Source: Patescibacteria group bacterium (GTDB lineage: Bacteria > Patescibacteriota > Microgenomatia > UBA1406 > GWC2-37-13). Taken from it: DNA of 64,000 nucleotides. The translations under genes and the position numbers were made by a program. Under the pieces are notes generated by a model that was given only the letters and a program-made list of their open reading frames with translations, had not been told where the DNA came from and ran no database searches. The stretch lies in contig JAMCST010000016.1 of NCBI GenBank assembly GCA_023380935.1, positions 1 through 64,000 on the forward strand. The letters run 5' to 3'. The first letter of the stretch is position 1. Each line of letters opens with the position of its first letter. Shown here one piece after another: positions 41,046-49,193 of the stretch.

Positions 41046-44000
41046 ATGAAAAAAACAATCCTTTTCCATGTATTAGCGATAGTCTTATTGTTTTTTATTT
41101 CCGGCAGGGTTACGGCCAAATTTCCCTGCGACGGCGATGACGGTAACTGCGACTATTATTACTGCTGTAATAAAGACTGCACCAGCGGCACCTGCCTAAG
41201 CTGCGGATCATGCACTACCCATGACCCGCCACCGACGAATCCTCCTTTTCCTACCAATACTCCAACACCCGCCGGCAGCAGCTCCAGTAGTTCGGGCGGG
41301 TCAAGTTCGTCGTCGTCAAGTAGCTCCAGTTCCAGCTCGACCTGTACCAAACCGACTTATAGCTGTAGCGTTAAAAGCGACTGCGTTGCCTCGTCCGGCA
41401 ACTATGACTGTGTCAACTCGACCTGCCGCTATTACGATCTTTACGCGTGTCCAAACTGCGACTGGCGACCTAATGGTTGGAGCTGCAGCAGCGGCTGCCC
41501 GTGGCACCATACGATCCGCAGTTGCGTCAACGGCTATCTCCAAGACAGCGGCGAGTTAAGCGGCGGCTGCACCAGCAACACGGTCACCACCTTCCCCGAC
41601 TGCACTACCGGAGCCAACTGGGGACCGCTGTGCGTGGAATGGAGCTGCTCTCAAGCTGGCACCGGCACTTTCAATATCGACGGTTGGTTGATTAACCAAA
41701 ATGCACCGGATAACGCGGGGAATGGTTGGCAAGCCTTTGTGGGCGTGACCGCCGTCAGACTGGATGATTGTGGATCAAACTGCCAAACTACACATGATTA
41801 TAAATTTTACTCCACCACCAACGATTACGGTGGCGGTGCCGTCGGCAGCGCCGGCTTTCCGACGTCATCGCGAATTTTGGGAGGTATGGGTGGCAATCTA
41901 AGCGACGGTAACCAATTTTATTTCAGCCCGCTGGGCGGCAGCGCCACGGCGATGCAGGGCGATCCGACTTGGGGCGGTAGCTGGGCTTACGGCAAAGGTA
42001 GTGACGGTCAATTCGGCAGTGGGCCTCGAACAATCTGCATCCAGGGTTATTATCATCGCAGCTGCAGTCAACAACCCAACTGTCCTACCTGCGGTACCTG
42101 CACTGACGGATCGGCTTCGGTTTATTCCAACGAACTCTGCTTTACCCGACCAACCCCAACGCCAATGCCACCCACCTGCACTTCTTTTACCGACGTCCAT
42201 ATTGAACAGTGCGACTCAAACAGCAAATTTACTAACAAAGACGCCGCCTGTTATACAAAAAACGGAACAGTGACTCTTAACCTGGGAGGGATGACCACAA
42301 CGGCAACAAAAATGCGTTTTTGGGAACCGAGCGACCCCAACACCACCTGTAGCAGTCTGTCATTGGGCGCTTCGGATCCGGCCGGGAAAACCGGTTGGAC
42401 CAACGAAGAAGCGTATAGTACCACCAAGACCTGGGCCTTGAGAAGCGGCGACGGCGACAAAAAGGTCTGCGTTTATTTAAGTAATGGCGGAGGCACAACT
42501 CAATGTGGTGGAATGATTAAATTAGACACCGTTCCTCCGACCTGTCAAGTCCAAGGTCCTTTGTCTGCCTATGCCAACCCCACCTCATCATATGGATATA
42601 ATGCCTACGGCTATGATAACCAGTCGGTTGGATTCAGCCAGGCGGCCTTTATCCCCACTGCTTCCGACGGCACCAATTGGACAAACCTCTGTTCTGCTAA
42701 CAGTTCAAGTTGCAGCGGTTCCACCACCTTTGCCAAAAATAACTACCACTCTTACTATGTCGTCTGCAATGCCCGCGACAAGGCCGATAACCGCTGTCTC
42801 GGCGACCCCTGGTGCTGGGACGGGCTGGCCCCGGCCAAAAGCTGCACCGGTTACAGCGACTGCGGCGCCACTGACAAAATCAAGGTCTGGATCATTCCCG
42901 ATCCCCCGATCGTGGCACTTAACCCCGGCTGCGTCGCCGGGTCAAGCCATCCGTCGGTCGGCCTAAGTCTTAGCTCTGAAGGTGACGAATTCCAGTATTA
43001 TGCCTACAAAAGCAGCGACTGCACCGGTACCCAGATCGAAAACAGCGGCTGGCGCACCGGCTGGGCCGCCAGCGTTTACACTTTCACCTCGTCGTTGGCC
43101 AACTATACTGGGCCGGTTTCCTGGAAAGCGCGCTCGCGCTGGACCAGCGACACTAACCAGTACGAAAACTGGAGTAGTTGTTCAAATTTCCAGGTCGACA
43201 GCGCCGCCTCCAACCCGTCGGTCAGTTGCATCCGTCAAGGTCCGGGCACTAACGCTGGCAGTTGTAAATTTAACTGTTCCTGGACGCCAAACAGCGACAG
43301 TTCCTGCGCCAACGACCCATTCACCTATAAAGAGTCTTTCACCGACACCACCGGCGGCAGTTGGGTCAGGCCCGGCACCAGTACGATGGACGACGTCTAC
43401 GACAGCCTGACCAACACGATCATCGACAATGTGGCCAATGGCGCTACCTTGACGGCTAACGTTCGCGCCAAAGACTCACTCGGCAACGCCTCACCCGGTT
43501 GGGCCTCAACCTCGATTGACTGCAACACCAATCCTCCCTGGTGTGAAGGCGCCACGATTTCCCCGGCTTCGCCCCAGAAAAAGAATACCGCCATCAGCTT
43601 CAGTTCCACTGCCAAGGACACCGCCGGACTATCGTCCTGTATCCTATCGATCAACGGCACCACCGTCAGTACCGCGGGCCTAAGCGGTACCAGTAACGCA
43701 TGCAATTTAAGTTGGACGCCGACGGCTGACGGAAGCTATACCTATCAAACCACCATTACCGACACCGACAACCTTTCCAGCGCCTGCCAGTCGGGTAGTT
43801 ACTGTATCGATACCCAAAAACCCGGTGTGCCACCGGGCAGAAAACTCACCTGCGCCTGGGACGGAACGGCTAACGGTTATCGGGTTACTTACGAATGGAG
43901 TCCGGTCGCGGACAACGGCTGCGCCGGGTTGAGTACAACGCCGTACTGGTCCCAGATTTCCACCAGTAGCAGCGTCGACGCTACCGGAGGCTTTAGCAGT

Positions 44001-46904
44001 GTCCCCGACTGGAATAATACCTGGGAAAATGTCACCAAACGCACCAGCAGCGGCAGCAGCGGCGTCTTTGGCGCCGGCACCACGGTCTATGCCCATGTGC
44101 GCAGCCGCGACAAGCTGGATAACCAATCAGACTGGTCTGACATCAGTTCGGTTGCGATCGGTCCCACCACCTGCACCGGCCAGACACCACCAACCATCAG
44201 CTGTTCGGTAAACAACAACGCCATTACCTTTAACTGGACCTACTCCGATCCGGCCGTGAGCAACTACTGGCTACAGGCGAGCACCGGCAACAGCGTCAAT
44301 GCCGACGGCTCGTTTGTCACCGCCCTTCCCAGTCCTCCGGACAACCACTGGGTCAGCGGCCTGACCGACACCCTCACCGGCCTTAACTATAACACTACTT
44401 ATTACGCCCACGTTACCGGCTGGGGCGCCGGGCCGTGGTCAAGTATTGTCAGCTGTAAAACCGCGGCGCCACCCACCACTCCCCAACCTTCATGCAGCTG
44501 TGCGGCCAACGGCGCCAGCATTACTTATCGTTGGACCCCGTCTTCGTATTACGATTACCATCTCCAGGTTGGCACGTCGACCACGCGCAGCGCTGACGGC
44601 TCGCTTGCCCAAGCCAACGTCTTTAATACCTGGGTCGGCGCCGGGCTGACCGAAAAGACCGTCGCGGGTTTGAGTCCGGACACTCCGTATTACGCGGTAA
44701 TCCGCGGCACCCTAGACAACACTTACACCACTCATACCGACTGGGGCCCGACCCTGCCGACCGCAGCAATCTCCTGCACCTGCCCGGCCATGTCCGGCCC
44801 CACCATCACCAAAACCTGCAGCAGCTTGAGCGGCGACCAGTTGACGCTGAACTGGTCCGGCAACAGCGGCTTTACCAGCTTCTGGGTCCAGGTAAACCAA
44901 CGCACCTCGTCGGACACGCCCACTGCCCGCGCCCCCTACGATCCCGGCGACGCTTATATGGACGGATCTTTGCTTAGCGCCAATACCTACAACAGCGGCT
45001 GGACCACCGATTCTAGCGTAACCCTTACTATTTCTCCAAACACCAAATACGACTATATCATCATCGGCAAAACCGCCGGCGGCACGGTCTCGGCCTGGAA
45101 CACCGCCTGGCCAAGCGATCCGAACGATGTCACCTGCCTCACCTCGGACATCGGCACCTACAACAGTTCGGTTTTTGTGGACAAAGGCAATGCTCCGTAC
45201 ACCGACCCGTCGCAAAATCTCGGTTGTGCCGTGAACGCGAGCGGCCAGTGCACCGGTTGCGAGGCCAACGACGGCGCCTGGTGCAAGGGCTTTGACCTGG
45301 GCACTTACAACAATGGCATGGCGCGCGAACCGGGTTTGTGCGGCGCCCGCGCCTTACAGTTGGGCAGCGGCGCCACGCCAAACCGCCTTAACTCCGCCGA
45401 CCAAGGTTTGCTTGATCTAGCCGACCGCACTTCCACGGCCGACGGATCATCCGGACAATATATGGTCAAATGTTACACCTATGACGATGCGGCCGGATTC
45501 AAACTCTGGGGTAGCGCCTTGCCAAATTATTCCTGTCAGGTGGTCAGAACCGAGATCGGTAACGCCAGCTACCGCGGCGGCCGCGGTAAAATTAGCCTGC
45601 AGGTGATGGGGCGGTTTCCCGAATGGCTCAGCCAGGACCCCAACTACTGCACCGCCGGCAACCCCTGGCCGTGCAACTCTTGGCAAACCTGCCAGGCCGA
45701 TATCAATCCCACCGACAATCCTAACCTGTTTGCCGACGACGGCGTCACCTTTGTCGGCGGACAGATCACCTGTAACTTCAGCAGCGGCCTGTTGAGTCCG
45801 GCGCGCTTCGAAGTGCGGCCGAACGACGTGCTTTATAGCTGTTCCTGGGGCGGATACAACCTGCCTCCCCGTTCCTACACCACCTGCGGCAGCGGCTATC
45901 CTTATTGTTCGGACTATCCCGCTACCCTAAGCGAAACCGCCCCGACCTCCAGCAACCCCTGGCCGGGGTATTTTGAGATGAATTGGGGATTTTTTGGCGG
46001 CGAGACCGGCCGTTCTTTCACCGTCAAGGTCGAGGCCGGCAGCGACTACAACAGTACCACCACCAATCCGCGCACCGTCACTATTAACAAAAGCAGCGCG
46101 ACCGCCGGGTCGCCGTTTGGCTTTAACATCAACGCCACACCCACACCCACGCCTATCCCCACCCAGGCTCCCTGGAAACAACTGAAGGATGCTGATTTCC
46201 AGGGCAGTACCAACCTTAATAATCCGATTCCGGTGGCGCCATTGGACTATGACAGCGGCGCGGCCAACTCAGCGTACTTTGTCCTGAACCAAGGCGGCGT
46301 GGTCACTGCCCCCCAGGTCAATATAAAAACGAACAACGCCGCGGCCCAGGTCTCATCGCCAAACTGGCAGGTAAATACCTACAACTTTACCCAGTCGTTT
46401 GACAAAAGCATTTTCCTTAATTATGTCCGCTCAAGAAAAAAATACAAAACCATCACCAGCCTAAGCGAAATTGCCGCCGACGGGATCTATGTCCTCAACG
46501 TGGGGGGGGCTACCCCGTTGTCTGTAACCGTTTCCCAACTGCCCGACTACAACTTTGTCCTGATTGCCGACGGTGCGGCCGGCGTCTCGATCGACTCGGA
46601 CATTAAAACGAGCGACTACGGCAAATCCCTGGCGATTATCGCCGACCTGATCAAGATCAACCCGAGCGTCAGCGAGATCAACGCCATCCTGATCGCTCCC
46701 CAGATCAATACTGACAACGGCGCGGCCGTCGACCAGGGATTGAAGATTGTCGGTAATTTGGTGACCGCCCAGCTAAACACCAACCGCTTTCAAGACACCA
46801 CCAACCAGAAACCGGCCGTCTATATTGTCACCGACCCGAAAAAATATCTCGGACTGTTGCCTTATTTATCAATTGACCTTTATGACTGGAGACAGTTGCA
46901 ATAA
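41046..46904 (+). CDS. Giant secreted Cys-rich surface protein with Fn3-like repeats
   Basis: 1952 residues. Start at 41046 gives a clean signal peptide (MKKTILFHVLAIVLLFFISGRVTAKFPC); the track's 41016 start would precede it. Early region: many Cys, including a CNKDCTSGTCLSCGSC type cluster, then a poly-Ser spacer of about 25 residues, more Cys-rich modules, and several Fn3-like repeats with recurring WSxxSDNGCAG, YYAHV(R/T)xWG and related strings (for example HVRSRDKLDNQSDWS and TYYAHVTGWGAGPWS). Two Thr/Pro linkers separate modules. The last 250 residues, Cys-poor, carry a beta-rich domain (GIYVLNVGGATPLSVTV ... SLAIIADLIKINPSVSEINAIL). Together with a pilin-like gene downstream this suggests a pilus-tip or host-attachment adhesin, by analogy to PilY1-type arrangements. 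Confidence 0.85.
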   Translation: MKKTILFHVLAIVLLFFISGRVTAKFPCDGDDGNCDYYYCCNKDCTSGTCLSCGSCTTHDPPPTNPPFPTNTPTPAGSSSSSSGGSSSSSSSSSSSSSTCTKPTYSCSVKSDCVASSGNYDCVNSTCRYYDLYACPNCDWRPNGWSCSSGCPWHHTIRSCVNGYLQDSGELSGGCTSNTVTTFPDCTTGANWGPLCVEWSCSQAGTGTFNIDGWLINQNAPDNAGNGWQAFVGVTAVRLDDCGSNCQTTHDYKFYSTTNDYGGGAVGSAGFPTSSRILGGMGGNLSDGNQFYFSPLGGSATAMQGDPTWGGSWAYGKGSDGQFGSGPRTICIQGYYHRSCSQQPNCPTCGTCTDGSASVYSNELCFTRPTPTPMPPTCTSFTDVHIEQCDSNSKFTNKDAACYTKNGTVTLNLGGMTTTATKMRFWEPSDPNTTCSSLSLGASDPAGKTGWTNEEAYSTTKTWALRSGDGDKKVCVYLSNGGGTTQCGGMIKLDTVPPTCQVQGPLSAYANPTSSYGYNAYGYDNQSVGFSQAAFIPTASDGTNWTNLCSANSSSCSGSTTFAKNNYHSYYVVCNARDKADNRCLGDPWCWDGLAPAKSCTGYSDCGATDKIKVWIIPDPPIVALNPGCVAGSSHPSVGLSLSSEGDEFQYYAYKSSDCTGTQIENSGWRTGWAASVYTFTSSLANYTGPVSWKARSRWTSDTNQYENWSSCSNFQVDSAASNPSVSCIRQGPGTNAGSCKFNCSWTPNSDSSCANDPFTYKESFTDTTGGSWVRPGTSTMDDVYDSLTNTIIDNVANGATLTANVRAKDSLGNASPGWASTSIDCNTNPPWCEGATISPASPQKKNTAISFSSTAKDTAGLSSCILSINGTTVSTAGLSGTSNACNLSWTPTADGSYTYQTTITDTDNLSSACQSGSYCIDTQKPGVPPGRKLTCAWDGTANGYRVTYEWSPVADNGCAGLSTTPYWSQISTSSSVDATGGFSSVPDWNNTWENVTKRTSSGSSGVFGAGTTVYAHVRSRDKLDNQSDWSDISSVAIGPTTCTGQTPPTISCSVNNNAITFNWTYSDPAVSNYWLQASTGNSVNADGSFVTALPSPPDNHWVSGLTDTLTGLNYNTTYYAHVTGWGAGPWSSIVSCKTAAPPTTPQPSCSCAANGASITYRWTPSSYYDYHLQVGTSTTRSADGSLAQANVFNTWVGAGLTEKTVAGLSPDTPYYAVIRGTLDNTYTTHTDWGPTLPTAAISCTCPAMSGPTITKTCSSLSGDQLTLNWSGNSGFTSFWVQVNQRTSSDTPTARAPYDPGDAYMDGSLLSANTYNSGWTTDSSVTLTISPNTKYDYIIIGKTAGGTVSAWNTAWPSDPNDVTCLTSDIGTYNSSVFVDKGNAPYTDPSQNLGCAVNASGQCTGCEANDGAWCKGFDLGTYNNGMAREPGLCGARALQLGSGATPNRLNSADQGLLDLADRTSTADGSSGQYMVKCYTYDDAAGFKLWGSALPNYSCQVVRTEIGNASYRGGRGKISLQVMGRFPEWLSQDPNYCTAGNPWPCNSWQTCQADINPTDNPNLFADDGVTFVGGQITCNFSSGLLSPARFEVRPNDVLYSCSWGGYNLPPRSYTTCGSGYPYCSDYPATLSETAPTSSNPWPGYFEMNWGFFGGETGRSFTVKVEAGSDYNSTTTNPRTVTINKSSATAGSPFGFNINATPTPTPIPTQAPWKQLKDADFQGSTNLNNPIPVAPLDYDSGAANSAYFVLNQGGVVTAPQVNIKTNNAAAQVSSPNWQVNTYNFTQSFDKSIFLNYVRSRKKYKTITSLSEIAADGIYVLNVGGATPLSVTVSQLPDYNFVLIADGAAGVSIDSDIKTSDYGKSLAIIADLIKINPSVSEINAILIAPQINTDNGAAVDQGLKIVGNLVTAQLNTNRFQDTTNQKPAVYIVTDPKKYLGLLPYLSIDLYDWRQLQ

Positions 46905-46927
46905 CCATATAACATTTATCATGTATC

Positions 46928-47737
46928 ATGGAACATATAAAATTAAATAAAGTTGCGTCACAACAAGGCCAGGTGTTGTTAATTGTGTTGATGGTGATCG
47001 CCACCGCCTTGACCATCGCCTTTTCCGTATCATTTTCCAGCCGCCTGAACACCCAGACCGCCAAACTGGAAGAAGAGTCGCAAAAAGCATTGGCCGCGGC
47101 CGAGGCGGCGCTCGATGCCACCCTAAACAACGGGGCCGCGGTGAACCTGGGAACATTGGGTGGTGATTTTTCCGGATTCACCGGTGGCGCCACCATCGTC
47201 ACCACCGCCTCAAACCAATTCATCACCCCGCTGCTGCGCAGCGACGGTCAGTATACCTTTTATCTGGCCGACTACCAGCTGAACACCAATAGCTTTTCCA
47301 ACTACTGGAAACACGACATCAGCGCCATCTACTTCCAGTCCGAGTCAAGCGGCTGTGCCAACAACAGCGCGGTAGAACTGACCTTAATCAAAGCGGACAA
47401 CAGCGTCGGACAGCGCTATATTATTGACCCGTGCTCGCGTATCGAAAACAACACCGGCGCCTTGGCAACCACGGCCGGCGGCAGTTTTCTCAACGTCAGC
47501 TTTGCCTATAAAACCACCACAACGGTCACGATTGGCAGTGATACCAAGGTGATGCTCGTGCGCGTGATCGGCGCCGCGACCAAGATCGGTCTGGAAACCG
47601 CTGCGGCTACGCCGTTTCCGCTACAGGGAAAAACGATCATTTCCGAAGCCAAGACTACGACCGGCGTCACCAAGAAAATTCAGCTCTTCCAGTCCTTTCC
47701 CCAGATCCCGGCTGACTTTTTCGTTACAAGCTTCTAA
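46928..47737 (+). CDS. PilX-like type IV pilin-family protein
   Basis: 269 residues with the N-terminal layout of a minor pilin: a short basic leader (MEHIKLNKVASQQG), then the hydrophobic helix QVLLIVLMVIATALTIAFSVSFSSRL and an amphipathic extension LNTQTAKLEEESQKALAAAEAALDATLN. The PilX N-terminal family has precisely this ALAAAEAAL helix. The cleavage site of prepilin peptidase would fall after the Gly of QQG. The C-terminal two thirds are beta-rich and secreted. It starts 23 bp after the giant protein, and both are likely exported by a type IV pilus-like machine whose other parts are outside this window. Confidence 0.82.
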   Translation: MEHIKLNKVASQQGQVLLIVLMVIATALTIAFSVSFSSRLNTQTAKLEEESQKALAAAEAALDATLNNGAAVNLGTLGGDFSGFTGGATIVTTASNQFITPLLRSDGQYTFYLADYQLNTNSFSNYWKHDISAIYFQSESSGCANNSAVELTLIKADNSVGQRYIIDPCSRIENNTGALATTAGGSFLNVSFAYKTTTTVTIGSDTKVMLVRVIGAATKIGLETAAATPFPLQGKTIISEAKTTTGVTKKIQLFQSFPQIPADFFVTSF

Positions 47738-47744
47738 AATATAT

Positions 47745-47867
47745 TTACCCGTGCCGGGTGGGGTGATCGTCGAGAATAATCCCGACACAGTCGCGAAACT
47801 CATCCTTCCAGGCCTTAAGAAACTCAAGTGAACGGATGGTGGGAATCACGACGGCTGTCGTTGACAT
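47745..47867 (-). pseudogene. Truncated remnant resembling a reversibly glycosylated polypeptide-type glycosyltransferase
   Basis: A 40-codon ORF, too short for the track, reads MSTTAVVIPTIRSLEFLKAW... and ends in ILDDHPTRHG. The VVIPTIRxxxFLxxW start followed by an IIxxD strand is the beginning of UDP-arabinopyranose mutase/RGP-like proteins, which are normally over 300 residues. Only the first beta-alpha-beta unit remains. It lies between the convergent pilin gene and the flavin reductase gene, 7 bp above the end of the latter's ORF. Degradation after an insertion or deletion is the simplest reading; a functional micro-ORF is less likely. Confidence 0.5.
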
Positions 47868-47874
47868 GGGTGGA

Positions 47875-48615
47875 TTAATATTTTTCAAAATAGACCTGTC
47901 CTGGTGGCACCCGATATTGATCTGTTAATGTTTGACGCATGGTCTCGACCATTTCCCGCCGACCACACAGGTAATAGTCGTGCTCACCCAAGACGCTACC
48001 GGACATCACCAGGGATTTTAGACCAACGTCAATATGCCCCAAGCCGAAGTCCGGCCGGTCAGGTTCTGACACGGCGGCCAGACTGGTTTCTCGGGATAGA
48101 TAAATCTGGAAGTCAAAGCGCGCATCGGTTTGTTTTAGCTGCTTCAGTTCCGCCAGATAAAAAACGTCTTTTATTGTTGCCAGGCCCCAAAGTAGTTTTA
48201 CCGGGGTGGGAAAACCGGTAACGCGTAACTTTTCCAGCAGCGCCAGCATTGGTGCGATGCCGGTGCCGGTGGCAAGAAAAAGCTTGGGACGGTGACTGTC
48301 ACGCAGGTAAAACTGGCCGGCCGGCCCCTGAAAATTGACCGATGCGCCGATCGCCAGACCGCGCAAATAGACCGATCCGGCGCCGTTGGGCACCAGTTTA
48401 ACCAACAGATCAAACCGATCGGTAGTGGTTTCGGCCGAAGCAATCGAGTAAAGTCGGCGCGCCAGCGCTCCGTCCGGCTGCGGCACCTCCATGATCACAT
48501 ACTGCCCGGCGCAGAAAGCCAGATGCGCCGGACTGGTCAACTGAAAACGACATCGAATTACGTCATTGGTTAGGGCTTTCCTTTCTACTAAATTAGTTTG
48601 ATAATGATTAAGCAT
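47875..48615 (-). CDS. Ferredoxin-NADP+ reductase-like flavoprotein
   Basis: 246 residues with FAD- and NAD(P)-binding halves. RLYSIAS (about 58-64) binds FAD, GPAGQFYLRDS follows, and the NAD(P) half begins LATGTGIAPMLALLEKL, with WGLATIKDVFYLAELKQL and the CGRREMVE motif near the end; the C-terminus FEKY is typical of the family. There is no 2Fe-2S domain, so an electron partner (ferredoxin or an oxygenase) must be supplied elsewhere. It follows the TPR gene by 25 bp on the same strand and may be expressed with it. Confidence 0.92.
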   Translation of the reverse strand: MLNHYQTNLVERKALTNDVIRCRFQLTSPAHLAFCAGQYVIMEVPQPDGALARRLYSIASAETTTDRFDLLVKLVPNGAGSVYLRGLAIGASVNFQGPAGQFYLRDSHRPKLFLATGTGIAPMLALLEKLRVTGFPTPVKLLWGLATIKDVFYLAELKQLKQTDARFDFQIYLSRETSLAAVSEPDRPDFGLGHIDVGLKSLVMSGSVLGEHDYYLCGRREMVETMRQTLTDQYRVPPGQVYFEKY

Positions 48616-48640
48616 ACGCTGTCAAGATAAATGAATTAAG

Positions 48641-49087
48641 TTAAGGAACGGCCGGATCAATCGCTTGAGCCATCTGCCGGTAAGACTGGGCGCGTTTTTC
48701 ATCGCCTTTGGCTTGATAAAGCTGACATAGACGGTATAACACGTCTTTTGCTTTCGGGTTTTTCTTAATATCCTGTTCAAGTTTATTAATCATGGCTTCG
48801 CGTTGGTATTTTTCCGCAAAAATCTGCTGTTCCAGGTTGTTGCCGTAGCTGGCGGCGTATTGTTTTAACTGGTCGGGGAAAATATCCAGGCGGCTGATCC
48901 GGCGCAGATAGTTAATCGCGGCGCCGTGACTACCGTCAGCCAAACTAAAGTACAACGGGGAGATTTGCTGTGAACTCACCAGATTAAGCAGAAGTAACAG
49001 CGCCAGCAGGCTGCCGGTTGCCAAACCGCCGGCCCGCCGCCAGTGGTGTTGCCACGGCAATTTGGTGATTTTTTTGGTCTTCCCCAT
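48641..49087 (-). CDS. Membrane-anchored TPR-like protein
   Basis: 148 residues. After a basic N-terminus (GKTKKITKLPWQHHWRRAGG) comes one transmembrane helix (LATGSLLALLLLLNLVSS), then a soluble region with a TPR-like pair at the end: EQDIKKNPKAKDVLYRLCQLYQAKGDEKRAQSYRQMAQAIDP. A scaffold role is probable, partner unknown. A TATAAT box 31 bp above the ATG gives a short leader. It is divergent from the VirD4-like ATPase, with 106 bp between the starts. Confidence 0.72.
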   Translation of the reverse strand: MGKTKKITKLPWQHHWRRAGGLATGSLLALLLLLNLVSSQQISPLYFSLADGSHGAAINYLRRISRLDIFPDQLKQYAASYGNNLEQQIFAEKYQREAMINKLEQDIKKNPKAKDVLYRLCQLYQAKGDEKRAQSYRQMAQAIDPAVP

Positions 49088-49193
49088 CGTGTCGCAATGA
49101 TTTTGCTAATACCGCTATTATATACCGGTTAGTCGGGAAATTGCATCGGGATAATCGTTCCCAAATCAAGGTAAGTTGGTATATAATTTTTGT

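Noticed and set aside
41159-46185. Many 60-170 aa ORFs over the giant surface protein
   Set aside because: Shadows of the repetitive Ser/Thr/Cys-rich frame.
47621-47827. 68-aa minus-strand ORF over the pilin 3' end
   Set aside because: The frame is mostly antisense to the pilin gene; the RGP-like frame next to it has recognisable sequence instead.
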